Below, one piece after another: positions 1-13,706 of a stretch of 64,000 bases of DNA. Position numbers and translations under genes: made by a program. This DNA comes from Acidobacteria bacterium RIFCSPLOWO2_12_FULL_68_19 (GTDB lineage: Bacteria > Acidobacteriota > Vicinamibacteria > Vicinamibacterales > UBA2999): contig MELF01000048.1 in NCBI GenBank assembly GCA_001767525.1, positions 17,336 to 81,335 of the forward strand. Direction: 5' to 3'. The notes below the pieces were generated by a model that saw only the letters and a program-made list of their open reading frames with translations, had not been told where the DNA came from and did not search any database. Numbering within the stretch: position 1 is the stretch's first letter; the number at the start of each line of letters is the position of its first letter.

Positions 1-271
1 CCGGCGTCGCACGGCCGCCGACGACCGATGCCGGCCCGCGCTGCGCCAGGATGTTCAGCAGCAGCGCGCCGACGACGAAGAGCGCCGCCAGCACGGTCGT
101 CGCGCGTGTCAGCACCGTGGCGCCGCTCCTGGCGCCGAACGCCGCCTGGCTGCCGCCGCCGCCGCCAAACGCGCTCGCGATGTCGCCCCCCTTCCCCTGC
201 TGGAGCAGGATGACGAGCATCAGCACGAAACAGATCAGGACGTAGAGCACCGCGCCGAGGTAATACAGCAT
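1..271 (-). CDS. secG: Protein translocase subunit SecG (3' end outside window)
   Basis: The frame reads from ATG at 271 leftwards and runs off the window with about 90 residues visible. It has the SecG plan: a first membrane helix (residues about 2-24), the short cytoplasmic GKGGD stretch with a Gly-rich loop (about 26-40), then a second helix (about 53-76). SecG assists the SecYE channel in Sec export. In many bacteria secG follows gap-pgk-tpiA, and those genes lie just beyond the MBL gene here, so the old linkage is visible but interrupted. A -10 box lies 28 nt upstream. Identification is secure from the pattern; the C-terminus is not visible. Confidence 0.88.
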   Translation of the reverse strand, partial: MLYYLGAVLYVLICFVLMLVILLQQGKGGDIASAFGGGGGSQAAFGARSGATVLTRATTVLAALFVVGALLLNILAQRGPASVVGGRATP

Positions 272-298
272 CTGGTTCGACCTGTTGGCGAAAACCCT

Positions 299-304
299 AT
301 TATA
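299..304 (-). promoter_or_regulatory. Putative -10 box of secG
   Basis: On the minus strand this is a perfect TATAAT preceded directly by TG. Transcription would start near 292, giving secG a leader of about 20 nt. No convincing -35 box is seen. Confidence 0.5.
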
Positions 305-467
305 CAGGCCGGGCTCCTCCGGCCGAAGCGTTCGGGCCTGCACTCGGCCGCCTCGGCGGCGGGTCGTGATGCAATTGGGGGATTTCGCGCCAACTCCGGC
401 TCGTGACAGACTCTACCGGTCTTCCCGGGCGCGGAAGGGCGCGCGGCAGGGGATCAAGGAGAAACGT

Positions 468-2093
468 ATGGTGAACAGGGTGGTCGTGGCGCTTGTGGCC
501 GTCATCGGACTCGTGGCTGGACGCGCTTCGGCGCAGGAGGTCGATGCCCGGGCGGCCCTGCAGGTTTCGCTCAAGGCCATGGGGGGCGACACGCTCAAGA
601 CCATCGTGTACGCCGCGGCCGGCTCCTCGTCGCTGATTGGCCAGCAGTACTCCGTGGACGGGAACTGGCCGCAATTCGAGGTGGCCGACTACACCCGGGC
701 CATCGATTTCGACGCGAAGTGGTCCCGCGAAGACTACACGCGGCGGCAAGGCAACTTCCCGAGGTTCGGCCGCGTGCCGATGCCCGAGCAGCGCGTCACC
801 GCCATCGTGAGCGGGGCGTACGCCTGGGACATGCGCGACAGCACCCCGGTCCCGCTCACGCGCCCGTATCTCGACGGCGCACCCTGGGGCGAGCTCCGGC
901 AGTTGGAGCTCGCAATCACGCCGCACGGGTTCCTGAAGGCCGCGCTGGCGGCCTCCGACGCGAAGGCGATCCGGATGCAGCTCATCGGGGCCTCCGACTT
1001 CGGGCTCTCCCAGTTCGGGCGGACCGTGACGATCGTCTCCTTCACGTTCCTGGGCAAGTACCGGATCAACGGGACGATCAACGACCAGAATCTCGTGGAG
1101 CTGGTCGGCACCTGGTTTCCCAATCCGGTCTATGGGGACATGGATTACGAGATGCGCTACACGGAGTACAAGGATTTCGGCGGGGTGAAGTTCCCCATGC
1201 TGCTCCACACACACCAGGGGGACCCGAGGCTGAACGTGGCGCACAACTACTACGAGTACCGCGTGACGAGCGTGAAGCCGAACGCGCCGGTGGCGACCAT
1301 GCCGGTGCCCGACGTGGTGCGGACGGCGGTGACGCCGCCGCCGAGGGTGGAGAGCCAGCGGCTGGCCGACGGCGTCTGGCTCCTGGGGGGCGGCACCCAC
1401 AACAGCCTGCTCGTGGCCTTCAAGGACTACGTAGCGGTGGTTGACGCGCCGAACAACGAGGCGCGGTCGCTGGCCGTCATCGCCGAAGCCGCCAGGCTCG
1501 TGCCGGGTAAGCCGGTGCAGTACGTCATCAACACCCACCACCACTTCGACCACGCCGGCGGGCTCCGCACCTACCTCTCGCAGGGCACCACGATCGTCAC
1601 GCACGAGTCGAACAAGCAGTACTACCTCGACATCCTGTTCCATCCCTCGCCGCGGACGCTGCAGGAGGACCGGATGTCGCTGTTCAACCCGATGTACTGG
1701 ATCAGCCGGCGGCCGCCGCCGATCGAGACGCTGGCCGGCGAGCCGCGCAGCACGGCGAAATACGTGGTCACCGACGGCGAGCGGATCCTCGAGATCATCA
1801 AGATCGAGGACATGGCCTACGAGCTGGGCGACCGGTCCTACGCCCAGGGCAACCACAGCCTCGACATGTTGGTGGCCTACCTGTCGAAGGAGAAGATTCT
1901 CTTCAACGCGGACCTCTATTCGCCGCCCGCGCCGGGCGCCGCGCCGGCGCCCCCCTCCGCCAGCATGCGGACGCTGCAGCAGAACATGCGGAAGCTGAAG
2001 CTCGACGTCACGCAGCACGCGCCCGCGCACGGCCGCGTCGGCACCAACGACGAATTCATGGCGATGTTCCAGGCGGCCGGGAGGACGAACTAG
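468..2093 (+). CDS. Exported MBL-fold metallo-hydrolase, two-part protein
   Basis: 541 residues. The start is ATG at 468 with AAGGAG at 456-461; an in-frame upstream extension back to 285 has no such support. Residues 1-22 form a Sec signal peptide ending ASA-Q. The first half (about 25-290) has no recognised domain. The second half is a metallo-beta-lactamase fold with the zinc motif THHHFDHAGG at about 356-365, an N-H-S-L-D segment near 461 and a late HAPAHG near 516. The substrate is unknown. The gene lies head-on to tpiA, 28 bp from its 3' end, and splits the usual tpiA-secG pair. A second, shorter MBL protein is at 44876. Confidence 0.8.
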   Translation: MVNRVVVALVAVIGLVAGRASAQEVDARAALQVSLKAMGGDTLKTIVYAAAGSSSLIGQQYSVDGNWPQFEVADYTRAIDFDAKWSREDYTRRQGNFPRFGRVPMPEQRVTAIVSGAYAWDMRDSTPVPLTRPYLDGAPWGELRQLELAITPHGFLKAALAASDAKAIRMQLIGASDFGLSQFGRTVTIVSFTFLGKYRINGTINDQNLVELVGTWFPNPVYGDMDYEMRYTEYKDFGGVKFPMLLHTHQGDPRLNVAHNYYEYRVTSVKPNAPVATMPVPDVVRTAVTPPPRVESQRLADGVWLLGGGTHNSLLVAFKDYVAVVDAPNNEARSLAVIAEAARLVPGKPVQYVINTHHHFDHAGGLRTYLSQGTTIVTHESNKQYYLDILFHPSPRTLQEDRMSLFNPMYWISRRPPPIETLAGEPRSTAKYVVTDGERILEIIKIEDMAYELGDRSYAQGNHSLDMLVAYLSKEKILFNADLYSPPAPGAAPAPPSASMRTLQQNMRKLKLDVTQHAPAHGRVGTNDEFMAMFQAAGRTN

Positions 2094-2121
2094 ACGGGCC
2101 GGCGCGCCGCGCCACACGCGC

Positions 2122-2896
2122 TCAGCGGCGCCGGGCGGCGTCCCGCCCCTTCGTCACGATCTCGAGGAAGCTCCGCACGTCGAGGCTGGCGCCGCCGACG
2201 AGCGCGCCGTCCACATTGGGCTGCGACAGGAGGCTGGCGCTATTGTCGGGCTTCACGCTGCCGCCGTAGATCACGTGGCACAGCGCGGCGGCGTCGGGCC
2301 CGAACCACTGGCGCAGGCGCTTGCGGATGTGGCCGTGCGCCTCCTCCGCCTGCTCGGGCGTCGCGTTCCGGCCGGTGCCGATCGCCCAGACCGGCTCGTA
2401 GGCGACGACGAGCTGGGCCAGTTGGTCGGAGGTGAGGCCGTCCAGCCCCTGGCGGATCTGCCGGTCGAGCACGTCGAAGGTCTCCTGCCGTTCGCGCTGA
2501 TCCAGCGTCTCGCCGACGCACGCGATGGGGCAGAGCCCGGCGGCGAACGCCGCGGCGACCCGTCGGTTGACGGTCGCGTCGGTGTCCCCGAACAGCGTAC
2601 GCCGCTCCGAGTGCCCGATGATCACGTACTCGGCGCCCGCCTCTCGGATCATCGCGCCGCTCACCTCGCCGGTGAACGGCCCCTCCCGATCCCAGTAGAG
2701 ATCCTGCGCGGCAATCCCCACGTTGCTGTTGCGCGCCGCTTCCGCCGCCGCGTGGAGCGCGGTGAACGGCGGCGCGACGACGATCTCGACGCCGTCGATG
2801 TCCTTGACGAGGGCGCGGAACTCCTTGACGTACTTCACGGTCTCCGCGACCGTCTTGTACATCTTCCAGTTGCCCGCGACGAACGGTGTGCGCGCG

Positions 2897-2904
<8 letters not shown>
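2122..2904 (-). CDS. tpiA: Triosephosphate isomerase
   Basis: 260 residues, cytoplasmic; interconverts dihydroxyacetone phosphate and glyceraldehyde-3-phosphate. Family residues are present: N12 and K14 (GNWKMYK), electrophile H98 in IGHSERR, base E170 in [11 protein letters not shown], and the phosphate loop near GGSVKPDN. The ATG at 2904 overlaps the pgk stop by 8 nt (ATGCGTGA), so translation is probably coupled. It is the last gene of a gap-pgk-tpiA operon. Length is normal. Confidence 0.96.
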
Positions 2905-7570
<4,666 letters not shown>

Positions 7571-7574
<4 letters not shown>

Positions 7575-8506
7575 AGGTCCGCCATCGCCTCGAGACGCTG
7601 CTCGTCCGGATCGTCCGCGCGCTGGTCCGGCTGCTGCCGATGCCGGCGGTGCGCCGGCTCGGGCACGGGATCGGCCGGCTGGCGTACCTCCTCGACGGCG
7701 CGCGGCGGCGCACGGCGCTCGAGAACCTGGCCAACGCCTTTCCTGGACGCCCCGCGCACGAGCGGCGGCAGCTCGCCAGAGCCGTGTTCAGCCATTTCGG
7801 CGGGCTGCTCTTCGAGCTGATCAAGTTCGGCACCTGGTCGCGCGAGCGCATGCTCGCCGCCGTCGAGACCGAAGGCGAGGAGCGCGCCCGTCAGGCGCTC
7901 GCCGAGGGCCGGGGCGTCCTGTTCTTCACTGGACACTTCGGCTACTGGGAGATCCACGCGCTGACGTTCGCGCTCCGGGTCGAGCCGATCTCGATGCTCG
8001 CGCGGCCGCTCGACAACCGGCAGCTCGACGCGATGCTCGAGCAGATCCGGACCTGCACGGGCAATACGGTGATTCCCCGGCGCGGAGCGGTCCGGCGGAT
8101 CCTCCGCGACCTGGCCGCGGGCCGCGGCGTCGCCATCCTCATCGACCAGCACCTGTACGAGGCCGACGCGGTGTACGTCGGCTTCTTCCAGCGCCGTGCC
8201 GCCACCACCTCCGCACTCGCGGCGCTGGCGCTCCGCACCGGCGCGCCGGTCATTCCGGTCTTCGCGCTGCCGCTTGCGGGCGGCCGCTATCGACTGATCT
8301 ACGAGCATCCGGTCGAGCCGCCGCTCTCGGACACGCACGACGCGGTGCGCGAGTTCACGCAGCGCTGTACGGACGTCCTCGAGATGTACGTCCGCCGCGA
8401 TCCGGAGCTCTGGATGTGGATGCATCGCCGGTGGCGCGACCAGGACGCGCAGGCGGTCGGATCCCGGATCCCCGATCCCGGATCGCGGGAAAGTGCGGAT
8501 GTCTGA
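7571..8506 (+). CDS. Lysophospholipid/lipid A acyltransferase (LpxL/HtrB family)
   Basis: 311 residues; inner-membrane acyltransferase expected to add a secondary acyl chain to KDO2-lipid IVA. The HX4E catalytic motif is H122-F-G-Y-W-E127, and an N-terminal hydrophobic stretch spans about 16-42. The start is GTG 7571, a GTGA overlap with lpxK. The last 14 or so residues (GSRIPDPGSRESADV region) come from a GATCCC-type repeat at 8459-8490 and look like a recent in-frame extension. Which acyl chain it transfers cannot be told. Confidence 0.85.
8459..8490. repeat. GATCCC short-unit repeat block
   Basis: About 30 bp of degenerate GGATCCC/CGATCCC units, partly self-complementary, encoding the C-terminal tail of the LpxL-like protein. 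A related block forms the FdhB tail at 21008-21062. Confidence 0.6.
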
Positions 8507-9557
8507 CCCGGCGCGCGTGCTCGTCCTCGCGCCCAACTGGCTCGGCGACCTCGTCATGGCGCTGCCGGCGATTGCCGACCTCCGCCGGCGGTTTCCCGCC
8601 GCTGAGCTCGCCGTCGCCGCGCGGCGGGGCGTCGTGGATCTCTTCCAGCTCGTCCCGGCGATCGACCGGGTCGTCACGCTCGAGTGGAACGGTCGCTGCC
8701 GGTCACGCGGCTTGTTCCGGGACGACGTGGCGCGGCTGCGGGCGCTCGGCGCCGATCTGGCGATCCTGCTGCCGAACTCTCTTGCGTCGGCATGGCTCGT
8801 CACGCAGGCGGGCGTGCCGGAACGGTGGGGGTACCGCTCCGATCTGCGCGGACGGCTGCTGTCGCGCGCCGTGTCTCGGCCCGCCGGCAGCATGCACCAG
8901 GGCGCCTACTACCAGTACCTGACTCGCGAACTTGGGATCGACAGCGGTCCGCTCGAGCCGGTGCTGACGGTACCCGAGACTGTCACCAGCGCTGCGGCCC
9001 GGTTCCTGGTGGAGCGGGGCTGGGACACCGCGCGTCCGCTTGTCGTGTGCGCCCCCGGGGCGGCCTACGGCAGCGCCAAGCGCTGGATTCCCGAGTCCAT
9101 GGCGCAGGTGGTCAGGAACCTCGTCCGCGAGCGCCGCGCGACCTGTGTGCTCGTCGGGAGCGCCGCCGATAGCTCCACCACGACAGAAGTCCGGGCCGCC
9201 GTCGGCGCCGAGGCCGAACCGCACGTCATCGACGCCGCCGGCCAGACGACGCTCGAGATGCTCGCGGGCGTGCTGGCGCTGGCCACTTCGTGCGTGTCGA
9301 ACGACTCCGGAGCGATGCACGTTGCGGCGGCGGTGGGTGCGCCGCTCGTGGCGCTGTTCGGCCCGAGCAACGAGTACGAGACGGCGCCGCTCACGCGCGA
9401 AGGACGCCGCGCCGCCGTGCTGACCCGTGACGTCTGGTGCCGGCCGTGCATGCTGCGCACGTGCCCGATCGACCACCGCTGCATGAAGGGCATCACGCCG
9501 GAGCGCGTCTACGCCGCGGTCACGGGGTCAGACCCCGGGTCAGACCCTGGTGACTGA
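8499..9557 (+). CDS. ADP-heptose:LPS heptosyltransferase II family protein
   Basis: 352 residues, GT9 family; resembles WaaF, which adds the second heptose to the LPS core. It has the N-terminal LAPNWLGDLVMALPAI motif, the KRW donor-site element (SAKRW, about 190), and the C-terminal SNDSGAMHVAAAVG and LFGPS motifs. The ATG at 8499 overlaps the previous gene; GTG 8493 is also possible. The C-terminus ends in GSDPGSDPGD, encoded by a GGGTCAGACCC repeat, so the ancestral stop was probably a little earlier. Confidence 0.88.
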   Translation: MSDPARVLVLAPNWLGDLVMALPAIADLRRRFPAAELAVAARRGVVDLFQLVPAIDRVVTLEWNGRCRSRGLFRDDVARLRALGADLAILLPNSLASAWLVTQAGVPERWGYRSDLRGRLLSRAVSRPAGSMHQGAYYQYLTRELGIDSGPLEPVLTVPETVTSAAARFLVERGWDTARPLVVCAPGAAYGSAKRWIPESMAQVVRNLVRERRATCVLVGSAADSSTTTEVRAAVGAEAEPHVIDAAGQTTLEMLAGVLALATSCVSNDSGAMHVAAAVGAPLVALFGPSNEYETAPLTREGRRAAVLTRDVWCRPCMLRTCPIDHRCMKGITPERVYAAVTGSDPGSDPGD

Positions 9558-9561
9558 CCCC
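9524..9561. repeat. GGGGTCAGACCCC palindromic repeat, three units
   Basis: Three tandem units lie at the waaF-like/gmhB junction: a perfect GGGGTCAGACCCC (9524-9536), GGGTCAGACCC (9537-9547) and a diverged GACTGACCCC end (9552-9561). Each unit is nearly palindromic. The block supplies the last residues of the upstream protein and the ribosome entry region of gmhB. Confidence 0.75.
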
Positions 9562-10134
9562 ATGATGCGCCCGGCGGTTTTTCTCGATCGCGACGGCACG
9601 CTCATCGAGGAGCGCGGTTACCTCGACCGGCTCGACCTCCTGGAGCTCTATCCGTGGACGGTCGACGCCATTCGGCTGCTCAACCGCGCCGGCGTTGCCA
9701 CCGTCATCGTCACCAACCAGTCGGCCATCGGCCGTGGCATCATCGACGAGCCGTTCCTCCGGCGCGTGCACGACGCGATCGACGCGCGCCTGGCCGCCGG
9801 ACGCGCCCGGATGGACGCGTACTACTTCTGCCCCCATCACCCGGACGCGGAGCTCGAGGCGTACCGGGAGGTATGTTCGTGCCGGAAGCCGAAGCCCGGC
9901 CTGATCGAGCGCGCCTGCCGCGACCTGCAGATCGACCCCGCCCGGTCGGTGATGGTCGGCGACCGCTGGCTCGACGTCGCCTGCGGCAGGGCGGCGGGGA
10001 CGCGCGCCGTGCTGGTGCGCACGGGGCACGGCGGCCACGAGGTGGAGCACACGCCGGCCGGCGCGAGCGCCGATGCTATCCTCAACAACCTGATGGAGGC
10101 CGTGGGGTGGATTCTGCGCAGCTCCTGCCGCTGA
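9562..10134 (+). CDS. gmhB: D-glycero-beta-D-manno-heptose-1,7-bisphosphate 7-phosphatase
   Basis: 190 residues, HAD phosphatase for ADP-heptose synthesis. The DxD nucleophile motif FLDRDGTL is at about residues 6-13, with VTNQSAIGRG near 47-56. The zinc-loop CPHH...CSCRKP cysteines and His are near 93-113, and the acidic motif VGDRWLD is near 132. The start is ATG 9562 (ATG 9565 or GTG 9550 possible); the upstream sequence is a repeat, so no Shine-Dalgarno decides it. It feeds the next two genes. Confidence 0.92.
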   Translation: MMRPAVFLDRDGTLIEERGYLDRLDLLELYPWTVDAIRLLNRAGVATVIVTNQSAIGRGIIDEPFLRRVHDAIDARLAAGRARMDAYYFCPHHPDAELEAYREVCSCRKPKPGLIERACRDLQIDPARSVMVGDRWLDVACGRAAGTRAVLVRTGHGGHEVEHTPAGASADAILNNLMEAVGWILRSSCR

Positions 10135-11108
10135 CCGACGCGTTCGGCGGCAGACGGGTGGTGGTCCTCGGCGATCTCGTCGCCGACGAGTTCGTCTACG
10201 GCCGGGTGGCGCGCGTCTCGCGCGAGGCGCCGGTGCTCATCCTCGAATACGACTCGACCGAGATCGTGCCGGGCGGAGCGGGCAACGCGGCCAACAACGT
10301 GGCGGCGCTCGGCGGCGCCGCTACGCTCGTCTCGGTCGTCGGAGGCGACGAGCCCGGCCGGCGCGTGGTGGCGGCGCTCCACCGGCGCGTCGATTCGCGG
10401 CACATGGTGCGCACCGGCGCGCCGACGCCGATCAAGACGCGCATTCTCGCCGGCGGCGTCCACTCGGCCAAGCAGCAGGTCGTCCGGATCGACCGCGCGG
10501 TGGCGCGCGGCATCGATCCGAAGACGCGCAAGGCGGTCGAGCGCGCCGCCCTCGCGGCCGTGCGGCGCGCCGACGCCGTGCTCGTGTCCGACTACGGCTC
10601 GGGACTGGCGACCCCGCGCCTCGTCCGCGCGCTGACGGTCCATCTGCGCCGTGCCGGCCGCCCCGTCCCGATTCTGGTGGACACGCGCCACCGACTGCTC
10701 GACTACACCGGCCTGGCGATCAGCACGCCGAACCAGTCGGAAGTGGAGCAGGCGCTCGGCCTGCGAATCGGCGACAACCTGCGGCTGCTCGAGCGCGCCG
10801 GGCGCGAGATCCTCGAGCGGACCCGCATGCAGGCGGTGCTCGTCACGCGCGGAAGCCACGGGATGTCGCTGTTCCTGCCCACGGCGCCCACCGTGCACAT
10901 CCCGATTTTCGGCACCGAATCCATCGTCGACGTGACCGGCGCCGGCGACACGGTCGTGTCCACCGTCGCCCTGGCGCTCGCCGCCGGCGGCAGCTTCGAA
11001 GCGGCGGCGCGTCTGGCGAACTATGCGGGCGGCCTCGTGGTCATGAAGCGCGGCACCGCGACGGTGAGCGGCGACGAGCTGCGCGCCGCGATTCGGGCCC
11101 ATGGGTGA
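10107..11108 (+). CDS. rfaE1: D-glycero-beta-D-manno-heptose-7-phosphate kinase (HldE kinase half)
   Basis: 333 residues, ribokinase/PfkB fold. [14 protein letters not shown] opens the protein, [16 protein letters not shown] forms the substrate part (about 51-66), and DVTGAGDTV near 275 carries the catalytic Asp. It makes heptose-1,7-bisphosphate, the GmhB substrate. The start is GTG 10107 with GGAGG 8 nt upstream, overlapping gmhB by 28 nt. In enteric bacteria this domain is fused to the nucleotidyltransferase; here the two are separate genes overlapping by 8 nt. Confidence 0.93.
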   Translation: MDSAQLLPLTDAFGGRRVVVLGDLVADEFVYGRVARVSREAPVLILEYDSTEIVPGGAGNAANNVAALGGAATLVSVVGGDEPGRRVVAALHRRVDSRHMVRTGAPTPIKTRILAGGVHSAKQQVVRIDRAVARGIDPKTRKAVERAALAAVRRADAVLVSDYGSGLATPRLVRALTVHLRRAGRPVPILVDTRHRLLDYTGLAISTPNQSEVEQALGLRIGDNLRLLERAGREILERTRMQAVLVTRGSHGMSLFLPTAPTVHIPIFGTESIVDVTGAGDTVVSTVALALAAGGSFEAAARLANYAGGLVVMKRGTATVSGDELRAAIRAHG

Positions 11109-11568
11109 GATCCTCGGCCGCGACGAGCTGCTGCGGCGCGTCGCCGCCGACCGCGCCGCCGGCCGCACGATCGCGTTGGCCAACGGCTGCTTCGACCTGC
11201 TGCACGTCGGCCACGTCCGCTATCTCGAAGGCGCGGCCGCGGAAGGCGACCGCCTGATTGTCGCCGTCAACGACGACGAGTCGGTGCGGAGGCTGAAAGG
11301 GGAAGGGCGGCCGATCCTGGGAGCCCACGATCGCGCCGAGCTGGTGGCGGCGCTGCGCGCGGTCGATTACGTGATGATCTTCGAGGAGCCGACGGTCGGT
11401 CCGCTGCTCGACTCGATCAGGCCCGACGTCCACTGCAAGGGCCCCGACTACACGCCCGAGACCGTCCCCGAGCGCGACGTCGTCGGCGCCTACGGAGGGC
11501 GGATCGCCATTGTCGGCGATCCGAAGGACCACTCGACGCGCGACCTGTTGACCCGCATTCGTGGATAA
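11101..11568 (+). CDS. rfaE2: D-glycero-beta-D-manno-heptose 1-phosphate adenylyltransferase (HldE second half)
   Basis: 155 residues. Forms ADP-heptose from heptose-1-phosphate and ATP. It is a cytidylyltransferase-like fold with [16 protein letters not shown] (HxGH) near residues 26-41, a [10 protein letters not shown] stretch and a late STRDLL equivalent to the ISSTxI site. It overlaps rfaE1 by 8 nt and waaC by 8 nt. Confidence 0.94.
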   Translation: MGEILGRDELLRRVAADRAAGRTIALANGCFDLLHVGHVRYLEGAAAEGDRLIVAVNDDESVRRLKGEGRPILGAHDRAELVAALRAVDYVMIFEEPTVGPLLDSIRPDVHCKGPDYTPETVPERDVVGAYGGRIAIVGDPKDHSTRDLLTRIRG

Positions 11569-12571
11569 GTTCCTCATCGTCCGCCTCGGCTCGCTCGGCG
11601 ACGTCGTGCACGGCATTCCCGCCGCGGCGGCGCTGCGGCGGCGCTATCGGCGGGCGCAGATCGACTGGCTCGTCGATCCGCGCTACACGGAGCTGCTCGA
11701 CCTGGTCGAGGGCCTCGATCGGCGGATTCCGTTCGATCCCCGCGACCTGAGATGCGCAAGCGCGGCGGCGTGGCGCACGCTCGGGACGCTGCGGCGCGCG
11801 CGGTACGACGTCGTGCTCGACCTCCAGGGGCTGCTCAAGTCCGCCGTTCTCTCGCGCCTGGTCGGCGCAGGCCGGACGATCGGCTTCCCGCGACGGCATC
11901 TTCGCGAGCCGATGGCCCGCTTCCTCTACTCGGAGACGCCCGATCCCGGCGCCGACAGACATGTCATCCATCGCGGCCTGGGGCTGCTGCGGGCGGTCGG
12001 CGTGGACGACCTGTCCGTTCGTTTTCCGGTTGCGGTGCCGCGGTCGGCTGCAGCCGCTGCCGCCGTCGAGCGCCTGGGCTCACGTGAGTACGCCGTCATC
12101 AATCCCGGCGCCGCCTGGCCGAACAAGCGGTGGCCGCCGGACCGCTTCGGCGCCGTCGCGGCGGCCGTCGGCGCGGAGTTCGGATTACGCTCGCTCGTGC
12201 TCTGGGGTCCGGGTGAACAGGCGCTCGCCGAGACGGTCGTGGCCGCGTCCGGCGGCGCGGCGACGCTCGCGCCCGAGACTCGGATCGCCGACCTAGTGGC
12301 CATCGCGCGGGACGCCCGGGTGATGGTGTCGGGGGACACCGGTCCGTTGCACGTCGCGGGCGCCGTCGGCACGCCGGTCGTGGCGCTGTTCGGCCCGACC
12401 TTCGCCGAACGCAACGGCCCCTGGTCGCCCGGCGACCTCGTCATCTCGCGCACCGACCGGTGTTGCTGCTTCTACGAGCGGCGCTGCCGCCAGCGCGCGC
12501 CGTGCATCACCGACATCGCGGTTCCGGAGGTGGTCGACGCCGTTGGCCGCAGTCTCGGCGCCCATGGGTGA
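11561..12571 (+). CDS. waaC: ADP-heptose:LPS heptosyltransferase I family protein
   Basis: 336 residues, GT9 family; expected to add the first heptose to KDO. N-terminal [31 protein letters not shown] near 178-190, and [24 protein letters not shown] near 255-278 are typical. The start is GTG 11561 (GTGGATAA overlap with the stop of rfaE2). Two GT9 genes flank the ADP-heptose genes; WaaC is assigned to this one because of the LGDVVH motif and the two-heptose inner core order. That choice is inference. Confidence 0.85.
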   Translation: MDKFLIVRLGSLGDVVHGIPAAAALRRRYRRAQIDWLVDPRYTELLDLVEGLDRRIPFDPRDLRCASAAAWRTLGTLRRARYDVVLDLQGLLKSAVLSRLVGAGRTIGFPRRHLREPMARFLYSETPDPGADRHVIHRGLGLLRAVGVDDLSVRFPVAVPRSAAAAAAVERLGSREYAVINPGAAWPNKRWPPDRFGAVAAAVGAEFGLRSLVLWGPGEQALAETVVAASGGAATLAPETRIADLVAIARDARVMVSGDTGPLHVAGAVGTPVVALFGPTFAERNGPWSPGDLVISRTDRCCCFYERRCRQRAPCITDIAVPEVVDAVGRSLGAHG

Positions 12572-13121
12572 GGGGCGTTTCGCCGCGGGGCTTGCCCGGC
12601 TCCGGGCTCGCCCAGCCGAGGCGCTCGCGCGGCGGCGCGTGACGCTCGGATTCCTCGCCGCGGCGCTGTCGCTGGCGCTCGCCCAGCCGACCTGGCGCAC
12701 GTGGGGCGCCGGCTTCCTCCTCGCACTGGCCGGCGAGTGCATTCGGCTCTGGGCGGCGGGGCATCTCGAGAAGGGACGGGAGGTGACGCGGTCGGGACCG
12801 TACCGGTTCGTGCGCCACCCGCTGTACGTCGGGTCAATCGTCATTGCCGGCGGCGTGGCGCTGGCCGCGCAGAGTCTGCCGGTGGCGATCGCGATCGCCG
12901 TCTATATGGGGCTGACGATTGCCGCGGCGGTTCGCACCGAGGAGGCGCGGCTGCGTGCGGCGTTCGGCCAGGCCTACGACGACTATCGCGCCTCGCGCGC
13001 CGCGCCGATGGCGCGCCGCTTCAGCCTGGCGCGGGCGCTGCGGAACCGCGAGCATCGGGCGATCGCCGGGCTGCTCGGCGGCTTCGCGCTGCTGGCGCTC
13101 AAGGCCGCGGCGGGTTCGTGA
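12564..13121 (+). CDS. Isoprenylcysteine/phospholipid methyltransferase-like membrane protein
   Basis: 185 residues with about four membrane helices. It carries the ICMT/PEMT-family signature GPYRFVRHPLYVGS near residues 77-90 and a late EEARLRAAFGQAYDDY region, the SAM-binding end of these enzymes. The substrate is unknown. The start is ATG 12564, overlapping the waaC stop by 8 nt; it is the last gene of the LPS operon, so a role on a membrane lipid is plausible. The tRNA-Val promoter begins 2 nt after the stop. Confidence 0.75.
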   Translation: MGEGRFAAGLARLRARPAEALARRRVTLGFLAAALSLALAQPTWRTWGAGFLLALAGECIRLWAAGHLEKGREVTRSGPYRFVRHPLYVGSIVIAGGVALAAQSLPVAIAIAVYMGLTIAAAVRTEEARLRAAFGQAYDDYRASRAAPMARRFSLARALRNREHRAIAGLLGGFALLALKAAAGS

Positions 13122-13123
13122 GC

Positions 13124-13129
13124 TATAAT
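13124..13129 (+). promoter_or_regulatory. Putative -10 box for tRNA-Val (and tRNA-Asp)
   Basis: A perfect TATAAT just after the stop codon of the methyltransferase gene, 53 nt before tRNA-Val. No good -35 box is seen. Confidence 0.5.
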
Positions 13130-13182
13130 GGGTTGTTTTGGCTCGCCGTCGCGCGCGCCATAATGGAGGCGAGCGCGAAGGC

Positions 13183-13257
13183 GGGCGGTTAGCTCAGTGG
13201 TAGAGCACCGGCTTTACACGCCGGCTGTCGCAGGTTCGAACCCTGCACCGCCCACCA
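13183..13257 (+). tRNA. tRNA-Val (anticodon TAC)
   Basis: Complete cloverleaf. Acceptor GGGCGGT pairs with ACCGCCC (13247-13253), the D arm has GCTCAGTGGTAGAGC, and the anticodon stem CCGGC/GCCGG encloses TTTACAC with anticodon TAC. The T arm is GCAGG-TTCGAAC-CCTGC, and CCA is encoded at 13255-13257. Confidence 0.97.
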
Positions 13258-13261
13258 CCGA

Positions 13262-13482
13262 CGGAAGAGAAGTAGAAGAAGTAGAGGAAGTAGAAAAAGT
13301 GGAAGAAATAGAAAAGTGGAAGTAGGAAAGTGGAGGAATAGGGAAGTGGAACAGTGGAAGAGTCGGCGTCGGAGTTCCTCGCTGCCAACTTCTCCACTGT
13401 TCCACTTCTCTAACTTCTCTAACTTCTCTAACTTCTTCCACTTTTCCACTTTTCCACTTCCTCTACTTCTCTACTTTCTCGG
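13262..13482. repeat. Long AG/CT-rich quasi-palindrome between two tRNA genes
   Basis: A purine-rich arm (13264-13360) made of degenerate AAGTAGA/AAGTGGA units is followed by a short GC-rich centre. A pyrimidine-rich arm (13387-13480) then reads as its imperfect reverse complement. A perfect 16-bp inverted repeat (GAAGTGGAACAGTGGA, 13343-13358, against 13393-13408) sits next to the centre. The right arm also has three 9-nt TAACTTCTC tandem units (13411-13437). Base composition is wholly unlike the 68% GC surroundings. No gene is credible here. Confidence 0.8.
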
Positions 13483-13495
13483 GGCCTGGTTCATC

Positions 13496-13572
<77 letters not shown>

Positions 13573-13706
13573 ACTATTCACTGATCGTTTGGGAGCATCG
13601 CCGGCTGGGACCACGGTCGCAGCCTTCTCTGTCCTGCGACGCCGCCTCAATCGACCTGCACTCCCACGCGGACATTCAGCGCGTTGGGGCCGCTGTCCAC
13701 CTCATG

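Noticed and set aside
300..2117. 605-codon open frame on the minus strand opposite the MBL gene
   Set aside because: It is the antisense shadow of a high-GC gene: Arg/His/Val-rich, no domain, no start signal. The plus-strand frame has a signal peptide, zinc motif and Shine-Dalgarno.
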